The notes beneath the pieces are model-generated. The model saw only the letters and a program-made list of their open reading frames with translations, had not been told where the DNA came from and made no database searches. This document shows positions 36,299-47,342 of a DNA stretch of 64,000 nt, piece by piece. The stretch spans positions 248,001 through 312,000 of the forward strand of contig NZ_VUYU01000001.1 of the NCBI RefSeq assembly GCF_011682065.1, read 5' to 3'. Both the position numbers and the translations under genes were made by a program. This DNA is from Massilia rubra (GTDB lineage Bacteria > Pseudomonadota > Gammaproteobacteria > Burkholderiales > Burkholderiaceae_D). Position 1 is the first letter of the stretch. Each line of letters starts with the position of its first letter.

Positions 36299-39200
36299 CT
36301 ATTTCGACAACTCGACCGCCGGCTTGTGGGCGGGTGCGCCCTTGTCCCGGCGCAGATACCCCATGCCGCTCTTGAGCAAGTGTTCCAGGTCATCGATGTA
36401 GGTGAACACGGCCGGCACCACCAGCAAACTGAGCAGGGTGGAAGTGATCAGGCCGCCGATCACGGCAATCGCCATCGGCGAACGGAAGCTCGGGTCGGCG
36501 CCCCATCCCAGCGCCAGCGGCATCATGCCGGCGCCCATGGCGATGGTGGTCATGATGATCGGGCGGCTGCGCTTGTGGCAGGCGTCGACCAGCGCATCGA
36601 AGCGGCTCATGCCCGCCTGGCGCGCCAGGATCGCATAATCGACCAGCAGGATCGAGTTCTTGGTCACGATCCCCATCAGCATGATCAGGCCGATCATGGA
36701 CGGCATCGAGAGCGCCTTCCCGGTCAGCAGCAGCGCCACGAAAGCGCCGCCGATCGACAGCGGCAGCGCCGCCAGGATGGTAATCGGCTGCATGAAGTCC
36801 TTGAACAGCAGCACCAGCACGCCGTAGATGCACAGCACCCCGATCAGCATCGCCACGCCGAAGCTGGCGAACAGCGCCTGCATCTCCTGGGCGTCGCCCA
36901 GTTCCGCGATCTTCACCGACGCCGGCAGGTTTTTCATCGAGGGCAGGGCGCGCGCTTCGTCATTGACCTCGCCCAGCGAGCGGCCCGACAGCTCCACTTC
37001 GAGCGTCACATTGCGGCTGCGATTGAGGCGGTCGATCTGCGCCGGTCCGCTTTCCATCGTGATCGATGCTACGTTGTCGAGCATGACCGGGCCATTCTTG
37101 CCCGGCACCGTCAGCCGTCCCAGCGCCGACAGGTCGGCCCGCACCGCGTCCGGCAGCTTGACCCGGATCGGCACCTGGCGCTCGCTCAGGTTCATCTTGG
37201 TCAGCGCCGTGTCGTAGTCGCCGGCGGTGGCCACGCGCACCGTCTCGCCGATGGATGCGGCGGTCACGCCCATGTCGGCCGCCCTGGCAAAGTCGGGGCG
37301 CACGATGATTTCCGGACGCACCAGCGAGGCGCTCGAACTGACGTTGCCGATGCCCTTGAGCGTACGCAGTTCGCGTTCCACCGCCTGCGCCGCGCCGGTC
37401 AGCGCCAGCGGATCTTCGCTGCGCAGCACCAGCTGCATTTTGACGCCCGTATCGGCCGGGCCCACGTTGAACCTGGCGCCGGGAATCTGATCGAGCCTGG
37501 CGCGGATCTGGCGTTCCAGCTGGTCCATCGATTCCTTGCGGTCGTTGCGGTGCAGCGTGGTCAGGGTCAGCACCGCGCGCCGCGCTTCGGCCGAGGCCCC
37601 AGGCGCGAACGCGTCGCCGCTCGAGCCGCCGCCGATCGAACTGAAGACGCCCTTGATGCCCGCCACTTCCATCGCCGCCAGGCGCGCCCGTTCGGCCACC
37701 GCGCGCGTTTCGACCAGGGTGGAACCGGGCGGCAGTTCGACGTTGATCATGGTCTGGGCGCGGTCGGCCGCCGGCACGAAGCCGGTCGGCAGCAGCGGCA
37801 CCAGCGCGATCGAACCGACAAAAAACAGGGCCGAGGCGATCCCGGTCACCAGGCGGTGGTTCAGGCACCATTTCATGGCCGCCATGTAGCGCTGCATGAT
37901 CCAGCCGTCTTTTTCCTCCTCGTGCGGCAGGTCCTTGAGGATGTAGGCCGCCATCATCGGGGTAAGCAGGCGCGCCACCACCAGCGAGGCCAGGATCGCC
38001 AGCACCGCGGTCCAGCCGAACTGCTTGAAGAACAGGCCCGGCACGCCGCCCATGAAGGCGGTCGGCAGGAACACCGCCACCAGCGCGAAGGTGGTGGCGA
38101 TGACGGCCATGCCGATTTCGTCGGCCGCTTCCATGGCCGCCTGCATCGGGGTCTTGCCCATGCGCAGATGGCGCGAAATGTTCTCGATCTCGACGATCGC
38201 ATCGTCCACCAGCACCCCGACCACCAGCGCCAGCGACAGCAGGGTCACGGTGTTGAGCGTGTAGCCGAACAAATATTGACCAAGGAAAGCGGGAATCACC
38301 GACAGCGGCAGCGCGGCGGCCGCCACCAGGGTGGCGCGCCAGTCGCGCAGGAACCACCACACCACCAGCACCGCCAGGATCGCGCCTTCGTACAGCAGTT
38401 CCATCGAGCCGTCGAAATTTTCTTCCACCGGCTGGGCGTTGTCGATCACTTCTTTCAATCCCACATTGGCGTGCGCCGCCTGCAGTTCGGCCACGGCCGC
38501 ACGGGTGCCCTCGGCCACCTTGGTTTCGCTGGCGCCCTTGGTGCGGAAAATCTCGAAGGCGACCACGCGCTTGCCATCCTGCTCGGCCACCGCACGCGGC
38601 TCGGCCACCGTATCGCTTACGCTGGCGATCTGGTCGAGGCGTACGCGCCGTCCGTCCGGCAGGGGAATATCCATTGCCGCCAGCTGGTCCGCCGTCTGCA
38701 CGGTGGCGATGGTGCGCACCGACTGCTCCGCGCCCGACACGTCACCGCGTCCGCCCGGCGCCTCGCGCTGCACGTTGCGCAACTGGCGCGACACGTCCAC
38801 CGCCGCCACCTGCAGCGCCGCCATGCGGGCATCGTCGAGTTCCACGCGGATCTCGCGCGTGACGCCGCCCACGCGCTTGACCGAACCGACGCCCGGCACG
38901 TTCAAGAGGCGCTTGGCCACCGTGTTGTCGACGAACCAGCTCAGTTCCTGGTCGTCCAGCGGCACGCCGCCCTTGCCCGGCGCGGCCACCGCGGTGTAGG
39001 TCAGGATCACGCGCCCGGCGGTGGAAATCTTGGTCACGGTCGGATCGCGCATTTCGGCGGGCAGGTCGGGCTTGACCCGCGCCACCGCGTCGCGCACATC
39101 GTTCACGGCTTCCGAGATATTCTTCTCGAGGATAAATTCGACCGTGACCGTGGCCACGCCATCGAGCACTTTGGTGGCGATGTTCTTCACGCCTTGCAAG

Positions 39201-39418
39201 GTGGCGATCGAATCCTCGATCTTGCGCGCCACTTCCGTTTCCAGCTGGGCCGGCGCGGCGCCGTCGAGCGTGGCGGTGACGAGCACGATCGGCAGTTCGA
39301 TGTCCGGAAAGTCCTGCACCGCGTTGGCCTTGTAGGCCAGCAGCCCGGCCAGGGTCAGCAACGCGAACAGCATGATCGCCGGTATCGGGTTCTTGATCGA
39401 TAAAGATGAAAAATTCAT
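36299..39418 (-). CDS. RND efflux pump inner-membrane transporter (HAE1/AcrB type)
   Basis: 1039 residues, twelve transmembrane helices in two halves with two large periplasmic loops. The proton relay is present: the Asp pair in VVGVLVDDAIVEIEN (helix 4) and Lys in GIVTKNSILLVDYA (helix 10). The start MNFSSLSIKNPIPAIM and QDFPDIELPIVLV are typical. Drug or solvent export across the envelope with the adaptor and outer-membrane factor encoded just upstream. Substrate not predictable. Confidence 0.95.
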   Translation of the reverse strand: MNFSSLSIKNPIPAIMLFALLTLAGLLAYKANAVQDFPDIELPIVLVTATLDGAAPAQLETEVARKIEDSIATLQGVKNIATKVLDGVATVTVEFILEKNISEAVNDVRDAVARVKPDLPAEMRDPTVTKISTAGRVILTYTAVAAPGKGGVPLDDQELSWFVDNTVAKRLLNVPGVGSVKRVGGVTREIRVELDDARMAALQVAAVDVSRQLRNVQREAPGGRGDVSGAEQSVRTIATVQTADQLAAMDIPLPDGRRVRLDQIASVSDTVAEPRAVAEQDGKRVVAFEIFRTKGASETKVAEGTRAAVAELQAAHANVGLKEVIDNAQPVEENFDGSMELLYEGAILAVLVVWWFLRDWRATLVAAAALPLSVIPAFLGQYLFGYTLNTVTLLSLALVVGVLVDDAIVEIENISRHLRMGKTPMQAAMEAADEIGMAVIATTFALVAVFLPTAFMGGVPGLFFKQFGWTAVLAILASLVVARLLTPMMAAYILKDLPHEEEKDGWIMQRYMAAMKWCLNHRLVTGIASALFFVGSIALVPLLPTGFVPAADRAQTMINVELPPGSTLVETRAVAERARLAAMEVAGIKGVFSSIGGGSSGDAFAPGASAEARRAVLTLTTLHRNDRKESMDQLERQIRARLDQIPGARFNVGPADTGVKMQLVLRSEDPLALTGAAQAVERELRTLKGIGNVSSSASLVRPEIIVRPDFARAADMGVTAASIGETVRVATAGDYDTALTKMNLSERQVPIRVKLPDAVRADLSALGRLTVPGKNGPVMLDNVASITMESGPAQIDRLNRSRNVTLEVELSGRSLGEVNDEARALPSMKNLPASVKIAELGDAQEMQALFASFGVAMLIGVLCIYGVLVLLFKDFMQPITILAALPLSIGGAFVALLLTGKALSMPSMIGLIMLMGIVTKNSILLVDYAILARQAGMSRFDALVDACHKRSRPIIMTTIAMGAGMMPLALGWGADPSFRSPMAIAVIGGLITSTLLSLLVVPAVFTYIDDLEHLLKSGMGYLRRDKGAPAHKPAVELSK

Positions 39419-39427
39419 GGCGGTTCC

Positions 39428-40612
39428 TTATTTGGCGGCGCTTGCGGACACCTTCGCCGGCGCGGCTGCGGGCGCGGCGACGTTGCGTACCAGGTCGCCC
39501 TCGTTCAAAAAGCCCGCGCCGCTGACCACCACCAGCGAATCGGCAGTCAAGCCCTTGGTCACTTCGATGCGCTCGCCCAGGCGCCGACCGGCCTGCACCT
39601 TGAGCTGGCTGACGCGCCCGTCCTGGTTCAGGCGGAACACATAGCTGAAGCCATCGCGCACCACCACCGACTGCTGCGGCACGGTCATGGCGTCCGAGGT
39701 GCCCAGTTCGAACTGGCCGCTGGCGAACATGCCGGCCTTGAAGGGCGCGTTGGCGCCTGCGCTCTGCGGCAGGTCGACATACACCAGCGCGGAGCGGGTC
39801 TGCGGATCGATGGTCGGCGCGATCATGCGCACCTTGCCGGTCAGTTCACTGCCGTTGGCCGCCTTGACCACGGCGCTGGTGCCGGGCTTGATGCGCGCCA
39901 GTTCGGCCGCCGTGACTTCGGCCCGCCACTCGAGGCGCCCCTGGCGGATCATGCGGAACAGTTCCGTGCCCACGCCCACCACCGAACCGACGGTGGCGGT
40001 GCGCGCCGAAATCACGCCATCGTCGGGCGCCACCACCTGCGTGTACTTCAGGCGCAGCTGCTGCGACGACAGCGCCGCCTTGGCCGAGGCGATGCGCGCC
40101 CTGGCGGTCTGCTCGGCCGTCTTGTACTGGCTGATCTGCTGGCCCGACAGCGCGCCCGAATTTTCCAGGGTGCGGGCGCGCGCCGCGTTGGCCACCGCTT
40201 CGGCGGCATTCGCCTCGGCTTCCAGCAAACCGGCGCGCGCCTGCGCCACATCGGCGTTGACGCTGTCGGCCGAGAACACGGCCAGCACCTGGCCTTTCTT
40301 GACAACGTCGCCGACGTTGACCTTCACGTCGGTCAGGCGCAGCCCGCCCGACTCGCTGCCGATCACCGCTTCCTGCCAGGCGGCCACGTTGCCGTTGGCG
40401 CCCAGCTTGATGGCCAGGCTGGCTGGCGACGGCCGGGTGGTGGTGACGGTGAGCGCGGGTTTGGGCGCGGCGTCTTTCTTGTCGTCGGCCGCCACCGAAT
40501 CGGGCGAGACGGCCATCAGGCCGCCCGTGGCCAGCACCAGGGCGCCGATCACCAGCGCGGCGGCCGGTTTGAGCTTGAGGTTCTTCAAAGTGTAGTGTGT
40601 GGAGTTTGTCAT
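39428..40612 (-). CDS. RND efflux periplasmic adaptor (membrane fusion protein)
   Basis: 394 residues. An N-terminal hydrophobic segment (AALVIGALVLATGGLMAV) anchors or exports it. Barrel-sandwich halves: GANGNVAAWQEAVIGSESGG with VNVGDVVKKGQVLA, and later VVAPDDGVISARTATVGSVV. A helical hairpin of about 70 residues lies between them. The beta-barrel domain and C-terminal LTADSLVVVSGAGFLNEGD complete the fold. It lies 9 bp before the pump gene. Confidence 0.93.
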   Translation of the reverse strand: MTNSTHYTLKNLKLKPAAALVIGALVLATGGLMAVSPDSVAADDKKDAAPKPALTVTTTRPSPASLAIKLGANGNVAAWQEAVIGSESGGLRLTDVKVNVGDVVKKGQVLAVFSADSVNADVAQARAGLLEAEANAAEAVANAARARTLENSGALSGQQISQYKTAEQTARARIASAKAALSSQQLRLKYTQVVAPDDGVISARTATVGSVVGVGTELFRMIRQGRLEWRAEVTAAELARIKPGTSAVVKAANGSELTGKVRMIAPTIDPQTRSALVYVDLPQSAGANAPFKAGMFASGQFELGTSDAMTVPQQSVVVRDGFSYVFRLNQDGRVSQLKVQAGRRLGERIEVTKGLTADSLVVVSGAGFLNEGDLVRNVAAPAAAPAKVSASAAK

Positions 40613-40642
40613 GGTGTTCTATCCGTAGTCGTGTCGGGGCGG

Positions 40643-42025
40643 TCAGTTCGGGGTGGCGGTCCAGCCGCCGCCGGCGGCGCGGTACAAGGCCACCGATGCG
40701 GCGCTGCGCTCGCGCTGCAAGGTCACGACCGCATTTTCAGCGGCCAGCCGCGTGCGGCGCGCGTCTTCCAGTTCGAGCAGGCTGCCCAGTCCATTCTTGT
40801 AGCGGTCTTCGGCGGCGCGAAAAGCTGCGCGGTAGCCGTCCAGCGACACTTGCGCATCAAAGCCGCGCTCGGCCGCGCTGTCCAGGTTCACCAGCGCCTG
40901 TTCGACCTCGCTCACGGCGCGTCGCGCGCTGGCGCGGTACGACACCACGGCCGCGTCGTAGCGCGCCCTGGCCGCGTCCACATTGGCGCTGCGCCGCCCG
41001 CCATCGAAGATCGGCAGGGTCAAGGCCAGCGGGCCGATGCTCCAGGTGTCGAACTGGTTGTTCTCGCCGCCGCTGCGAAAATTCGCACGGCCGATGGAGC
41101 CTTGCAGCGACAGGCGCGGGTAGCGCTGCGCCTGCGCGCTGCCGACCTCGAAGCTGGCGGCGGCCACTTCACGCTCGGCGGTAAACACGTCGGGCCGCTG
41201 GGCCAGCACCTGGGCCGGCAAGGCCGCAATCGCGGGCGCCGGCGGCGCCACCGGCGTCGTGGCCAGCAGGCGCGCGCGCAGGTCCGGTTCGTCGATTGCC
41301 GTTAACGCCACCAGGGTCTTGATATCGATGTCGCACAAGGCGCGCTGCAAGGTGGCGCGGCTCTTGCCCTCGGCCGCGCTGGCGCGCGCCAGGGCCGCCG
41401 TGGCGGGGGCCTGGAAGCCAGCGTCGGCCGACAGGCCGGTCAGGCGCGCCGTGTCTTCGCGCGAGGCGGCGTCCAGGCGCGCCACCGCCAGCAACTGCTC
41501 GCACGAGCGCAGGCTGTAATACTGGTTCGCCACTTCGGCCGCCACCGCCACGCGCGCATCGTGCCAGCTGGCGCGCGCGCCCGCCAGGCGTTCCTCGGTG
41601 GCGTTGCGGGTGGCGCGCAGGCCGCCGAACAGGTCGATCTCCCATGCGCTTTGCAGGCCCCCCTGGCCGGTGGTGCCGCCGGGCTGGGCGCCTTGCTGGT
41701 TGACGCGGCTCACGCTCATGCTCGCGTCCAGGGTCGGCGCCAGCGCGGCGCCGGCGGCGACACGGTCGGCGCGCGACTGCACGATGCGCGAGCGCGCCGT
41801 GGCCACGTTCGGGCTGGCCGTCTGCGCCGCCTCCACCAGTTGCGCCAGCAGCGGGTCGCCCTGCTCGCGCCACCACAGCGACAGGTCGGTCAGGCTGCCG
41901 TTGTGCGGCAGGGGCGCCTGCCATTGGGGCGGCATGGGGGCCTCGGTCTTGCCTGGTGGCGCCAGCGCGCACCCTCCCAGCGCCAGCGGCAGCAGGGCCG
42001 CACTCAGTACATAGACGATCTTCAT
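40643..42025 (-). CDS. Outer-membrane efflux factor lipoprotein (NodT/OprM type)
   Basis: 460 residues. The start ATG overlaps the tetR stop (ATGA). Lipoprotein signal MKIVYVLSAALLPLALGGC. Two OEP repeats with long alpha-helices: SLWWREQGDPLLAQLVEAA, SAWEIDLFGGLRATRNA, LPAQVLAQRPDVFTAEREVA, LPIFDGGRRSANVDAARARY. It forms the trimeric exit duct for the pump encoded downstream. Confidence 0.94.
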   Translation of the reverse strand: MKIVYVLSAALLPLALGGCALAPPGKTEAPMPPQWQAPLPHNGSLTDLSLWWREQGDPLLAQLVEAAQTASPNVATARSRIVQSRADRVAAGAALAPTLDASMSVSRVNQQGAQPGGTTGQGGLQSAWEIDLFGGLRATRNATEERLAGARASWHDARVAVAAEVANQYYSLRSCEQLLAVARLDAASREDTARLTGLSADAGFQAPATAALARASAAEGKSRATLQRALCDIDIKTLVALTAIDEPDLRARLLATTPVAPPAPAIAALPAQVLAQRPDVFTAEREVAAASFEVGSAQAQRYPRLSLQGSIGRANFRSGGENNQFDTWSIGPLALTLPIFDGGRRSANVDAARARYDAAVVSYRASARRAVSEVEQALVNLDSAAERGFDAQVSLDGYRAAFRAAEDRYKNGLGSLLELEDARRTRLAAENAVVTLQRERSAASVALYRAAGGGWTATPN

Positions 42026-42738
42026 GCTTTCTTCTTTCGTGGCTTGGTAATAGGTTGTGCGGCGCCGGCCTTGCGGCGCGCCAGTTCGGCATTGACCATC
42101 GCTTCGCCGTAGTCGACCAGGCGCGCCATCCAGGTATCGATGGCGGCGTCGTTTTCCAGCAGGTGCGGGTTGATGCGGTCGATCACGTCGCGCGTGACCA
42201 TCAGCTGCACCGCCAGGCCGACCACCGAGAAGCCCAGGCGCAGCAGGTCGTCGTCCGGCGTGGCCAGGCCCAGGTGACGGCCCAGCACCATCACCAGCGC
42301 CGCGTGGGCCGGCTTGATGCCGTTGTCGATTTCCTCGGCCCATACGCCGGTCGGCTCGAGCATCTCGCGAAACCACAGCCGCATCGACAGGCGCGCCCTG
42401 TCGCCGCGTTTCAGGTCGGCCATCATGATGCCGTAGAAGCCTTCGAGCGTCTCGCGCAGGGTGGCGTCGGACGCGGTGAACGCGTCCAGGCTGGCCTCGC
42501 AGCCGGGCGACGGTTCGGTGAAGGCGGCGCGGTACAGGCCGGCCTTGTCGCCGAAGTAGTAGCTGATCGACGCGATGTTGGTGCCGGCGGCCAGCGCGAT
42601 CTCGCGGGTGGAGGTTTTGGCGAAGCCCTGCTCGGCGAACAGGCGGGTCGCCGCCAGCAGCAGCCGCTCGCGCGACTGCGCGCCGTCCGAGCGCGTGCGG
42701 CGCGCATCGTCGGCCAGTGAAGTCGGTGTTTTTTCCAT
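42022..42738 (-). CDS. TetR/AcrR family regulator with CerR-type C-terminal domain
   Basis: 238 residues. HTH at about 22-65 (SRERLLLAATRLFAEQGFAK, TSTREIALAAGTNIASISYYF). The C-terminal domain with LKRGDRARLSMRLWFREML and LRLGFSVVGLAVQLMVTRDV resembles the CerR group. It is the first gene of the efflux operon and overlaps the next gene, so it probably represses its own operon. An AT-rich upstream stretch carries a candidate dyad. Confidence 0.92.
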   Translation of the reverse strand: MEKTPTSLADDARRTRSDGAQSRERLLLAATRLFAEQGFAKTSTREIALAAGTNIASISYYFGDKAGLYRAAFTEPSPGCEASLDAFTASDATLRETLEGFYGIMMADLKRGDRARLSMRLWFREMLEPTGVWAEEIDNGIKPAHAALVMVLGRHLGLATPDDDLLRLGFSVVGLAVQLMVTRDVIDRINPHLLENDAAIDTWMARLVDYGEAMVNAELARRKAGAAQPITKPRKKKA

Positions 42739-42761
42739 TCCGCGATTTAATCACGAAAACT

Positions 42762-42791
42762 AAACGATTGATATAACTAAAGCGTTCGTTT
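42762..42791 (-). promoter_or_regulatory. Candidate TetR operator before the efflux operon
   Basis: AAACGA (42762) and TCGTTT (ending 42791) form an inverted pair with an 18-bp spacer, in a stretch with three ACTAAA repeats, 24-53 bp before the tetR start. A plausible autoregulatory site; the dyad is short. Confidence 0.3.
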
Positions 42792-42928
42792 TAACTAAAC
42801 CGACAAATCTTTACATTTGGGTTACATTGTGGCCCAACTTGTATGCAAATGAACGGGAACTTTTTGCCGGTTCCGGCGCAATACCTGTAAGGCGGGGATA
42901 TTCCCGCCACTTTTCGATCGGCTTGCCC

Positions 42929-44425
42929 ATGAAACGCTATGTATTTGCCCTGTTCGCCGCCGCCGCGCTGTCCGGCGCGCGCGCCGCGCCGCTGCCGCCC
43001 GGCCAGGAGGCCGCCCATGTACTGAACCGGATCGCCTTCGGCCCCGCGCCGGGAGACCTGGAACGCGTGAGCCGCAGCGGCGTGCGCGCCTATATCGACA
43101 GCCAGCTCGCGCCGGAATCGATCGCCTTGCCGGCCGCCCTGAGCGCGCGCCTGGCCGGCCTGGAAACGCCGAACCGCAGCGCCGGCAAGACCCTGGCCGA
43201 ATTTGAAGAAGCGCGCCGCAACGCGCGCGACGAAACGCCGGCCGCTCAGGAGCTGCGCCGCGCGCGCGTGGCGCGCATTGCCCGCGAAACGGCCGAAGCG
43301 CGCCTGCTGCGCGCGCTCCAGAGTCCGCGCCAGCTCGAAGAAGTGATGGTCGACTTCTGGTTCAACCACTTCAACGTAGCCGCCTCCAAGGGCAATGTGC
43401 AGGCGCTGGTCGCCAGCTACGAGCGCGATGCGATCCGGCCCTACGTGTTCGGCTCCTTCCGCCAACTGCTGGGCGCCACCGCGAAGCACCCGGCCATGCT
43501 GTACTACCTCGACAACTACCTGTCCGCCGGCCCCGCGCCGGCCAAAGCCAAGGGGCGCGCGCGCGGCCTGAACGAAAACTACGCGCGCGAACTGATGGAA
43601 CTGCACACGCTCGGCGTCGACGGCGGCTACAGCCAGCGCGACGTGACCGAACTGGCGCGCATGCTGACCGGCTGGACTTACGACCAGCGCGCCCTGATCG
43701 GCGAAGACCAGCTATTTCGCTTCGATCCGAAGCGCCACGACCAGGGCGCCAAGACTTGGCTGGGACGCGCGGTGCCGGCCGCCGGCCAGCAGGAAGGCGA
43801 GATGGCGCTCGACGTGCTGGCCATGCATCCGGCCACGGCGCGCCACCTGAGCTACAAGCTGGCCCAGTATTTCGTGCGCGACGATCCGCCGCCGGCGCTG
43901 GTCGAGCGGCTGGCGGGAACCTGGCAGGCCAATGGCGGCGACATTCGCGGCGTGCTGCGGGTGCTGTTCGCCAGCGACGAATTCATGGCCCCAAGCGCAA
44001 TCGGCGCCAAGTTCAAGACCCCGTACCAGTATGTGGTGTCGGCGGCGCGCGCCAGCGCCACGCCGCCGGGCGACATCGGCCCGCTGCTCGGCGCCCTGAA
44101 CCAGCTCGGCATGCCGCTGTACGGCTGCCAGACGCCGGACGGCTACAAGAATACCGAGGCGGCCTGGATGAATCCGCACGCGCTGACCCGGCGCATCGTG
44201 TTCGCCACGGCGCTCGGCGCGGGGCGGCTGGCGCTGGCCAAAGGCGCGCCCGTGGTGGCGCTGGCCGATGCCAGTTCGGTCACGCCGGCCCCGCTCGATC
44301 CGCTGCAACTGGCGTCGACCCTGGGTGCTTCGGTATCGCCGCGCACCCAGGAGCTGGTGGCGGCGTCGCCGGTCGCCCTGCGCGCGGCGATGCTGCTCGG
44401 CGGCCCCGATTTCATGCAGCGCTAA
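42929..44425 (+). CDS. DUF1800 domain protein
   Basis: 498 residues. Signal peptide MKRYVFALFAAAALSGARA. DUF1800 features: VLNRIAFGPAPGDLERV, LEEVMVDFWFNHFNVAASKG, AMLYYLDNYLS, LNENYARELMELHTLGVDGG, LARMLTGWTYD. Such genes pair with DUF1501 genes, as here 12 bp downstream, and the products are exported. Biochemical role unknown. Confidence 0.93.
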   Translation: MKRYVFALFAAAALSGARAAPLPPGQEAAHVLNRIAFGPAPGDLERVSRSGVRAYIDSQLAPESIALPAALSARLAGLETPNRSAGKTLAEFEEARRNARDETPAAQELRRARVARIARETAEARLLRALQSPRQLEEVMVDFWFNHFNVAASKGNVQALVASYERDAIRPYVFGSFRQLLGATAKHPAMLYYLDNYLSAGPAPAKAKGRARGLNENYARELMELHTLGVDGGYSQRDVTELARMLTGWTYDQRALIGEDQLFRFDPKRHDQGAKTWLGRAVPAAGQQEGEMALDVLAMHPATARHLSYKLAQYFVRDDPPPALVERLAGTWQANGGDIRGVLRVLFASDEFMAPSAIGAKFKTPYQYVVSAARASATPPGDIGPLLGALNQLGMPLYGCQTPDGYKNTEAAWMNPHALTRRIVFATALGAGRLALAKGAPVVALADASSVTPAPLDPLQLASTLGASVSPRTQELVAASPVALRAAMLLGGPDFMQR

Positions 44426-44437
44426 CAGGAGAACCAC

Positions 44438-45688
44438 ATGCAACGCAGAGACTTTCTATCCTCGATGGCGGCCGGCGCCAGCCTGCTGGTGCCGGTCGGG
44501 CGCAGCGCCTGGGCCGCCAGCGGGGCCAGCGACACTGGCGACACCGGCGCCACGCGCCAGAAACTGATCGTCGTGATGCTGCGCGGCGCGGTCGATGGCC
44601 TGAACGTGGTCGCGCCGGTGGGCGACGCCAACTACCGGCGCCTGCGCCCGACCATCGGGCTGGAATTGCCTGGCGCGGAAGGGGGCGCTCTCGACCTGGA
44701 CGGCTACTTCGGCCTGCATCCCGCGCTGGCTCCCTTGATGCCGCTGTGGCGGCAAAAGCAGCTCGCGTTCGTGCATGCCAGCGGCTCGCCCGACGAGAGC
44801 CGTTCGCACTTCGACGCGCAGATCTATATGGAGACGGCCACGCCGGGCCGCAAAAGCACGCCGGATGGCTGGATGAACCGGCTGGTGACGGCGCTGCCGG
44901 GTCACTCCGCGGCCAGCCGCGCCATCAGTATCGGCCCGCTGATGCCACGCATCCTGAGCGGGCCGGCGGCGGCCATCAACCTGCCCAATGGCGCCGGGGC
45001 GACGCGCGCCGATGTACTCGACCGCCCGGCGGTGGGCGCCGCGTTCGACCAGTTGTATGCGTCGCACGCGCGCTTCGGGCGCGCCTACAGCGAGGGCAGG
45101 GTGGCGCACAAAGAGGTGATGCAGGCGGCGATGAGCCAGGAAATGCAGGCCGCCGACAACGGGGCGCCTCTGCCGAATGGTTTTCCGGACGATGCGGCGC
45201 GGCTGGCGGGCCTGATGCGCAGCGACCCGCGCATGCAGGTGGCGTTTATCGCGCTGGGCGGATGGGACACGCATGCCAACCAGGGCGCGGCGAGCGGACA
45301 ACTGGCCAACCGGCTGGCGCCCGTGGGACTGGGACTGGCGACCCTGGCCCAGCGCCTCGGGCCCATGTTCGAGCACACGACCATCATCGTGATGTCGGAA
45401 TTTGGCCGCACCGCGCGCCAGAACGGCAACGCCGGCACCGATCATGGTCATGGCAACGCCATGTGGCTGCTGGGCGGGCGCGTGGCCGGCGGCAAGGTGT
45501 ATGGCGACTGGCAGGGCGTGGGCGACGACGCGCTCAACGAAGGACGCGACCTGCCGGTGAGTACCGATTTTCGCTCGGTGCTGGCGCAGGTGGCCGAAAA
45601 ACACCTGCGTTTGCCGGATGGCCAACTGGCCAGATTGTTTCCGGACATGCCACGCAAAGCACTCGGGTTTCAATTATTGCAAGTGTAG
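44438..45688 (+). CDS. DUF1501 domain protein with twin-arginine signal
   Basis: 416 residues. The N-terminal MQRRDFLSSMAAGASLLVP is a Tat-type signal. The rest is a sulfatase/alkaline-phosphatase-like DUF1501 fold (VVMLRGAVDGLNVVAPVGD, HASGSPDESRSHFDAQIYME, VMSEFGRTARQNGNAGTDHG, GGRVAGGKVYGDWQG). An ACAGGAGAACC ribosome site precedes the start. Partner of the DUF1800 gene. Exported folded, role unknown. Confidence 0.93.
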   Translation: MQRRDFLSSMAAGASLLVPVGRSAWAASGASDTGDTGATRQKLIVVMLRGAVDGLNVVAPVGDANYRRLRPTIGLELPGAEGGALDLDGYFGLHPALAPLMPLWRQKQLAFVHASGSPDESRSHFDAQIYMETATPGRKSTPDGWMNRLVTALPGHSAASRAISIGPLMPRILSGPAAAINLPNGAGATRADVLDRPAVGAAFDQLYASHARFGRAYSEGRVAHKEVMQAAMSQEMQAADNGAPLPNGFPDDAARLAGLMRSDPRMQVAFIALGGWDTHANQGAASGQLANRLAPVGLGLATLAQRLGPMFEHTTIIVMSEFGRTARQNGNAGTDHGHGNAMWLLGGRVAGGKVYGDWQGVGDDALNEGRDLPVSTDFRSVLAQVAEKHLRLPDGQLARLFPDMPRKALGFQLLQV

Positions 45689-45802
45689 GGTGAAATATTT
45701 GTATCTGTAGCGCAACACCGTAGAACTACCGTATTGCAGTGCACCATGAATGAGAATATAGTGGACTTGTCTCCTCCAGTTTTCTCAGAAGATTGGATTG
45801 CC

Positions 45803-45835
45803 GCCCGCACCGTCAAGGTCGCGGGCGTTTTTTTT
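45803..45835 (+). terminator. Terminator after the DUF1800/DUF1501 pair
   Basis: GCCCGCACC pairs with GGTCGCGGGC (one bulged base) and is followed by nine T. Confidence 0.8.
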
Positions 45836-45887
45836 GGGTGGCAGGACGGTCGTCAGGTCAACGCGAGAATTGTCGCTATCGCGGCGT

Positions 45888-47246
<1,359 letters not shown>

Positions 47247-47342
47247 GACATGGCTCCTTGCACGACGGCTGCGTTGCACACGACTATATCGGATTTATCG
47301 CGCCACATGGTAAATTTACAGATACCATAATGTCACTGTTTT

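Noticed and set aside
36242-39403. 1053-codon plus-strand frame over the RND pump gene
   Set aside because: It is a His/Arg-rich shadow of a clear AcrB-type gene on the other strand.
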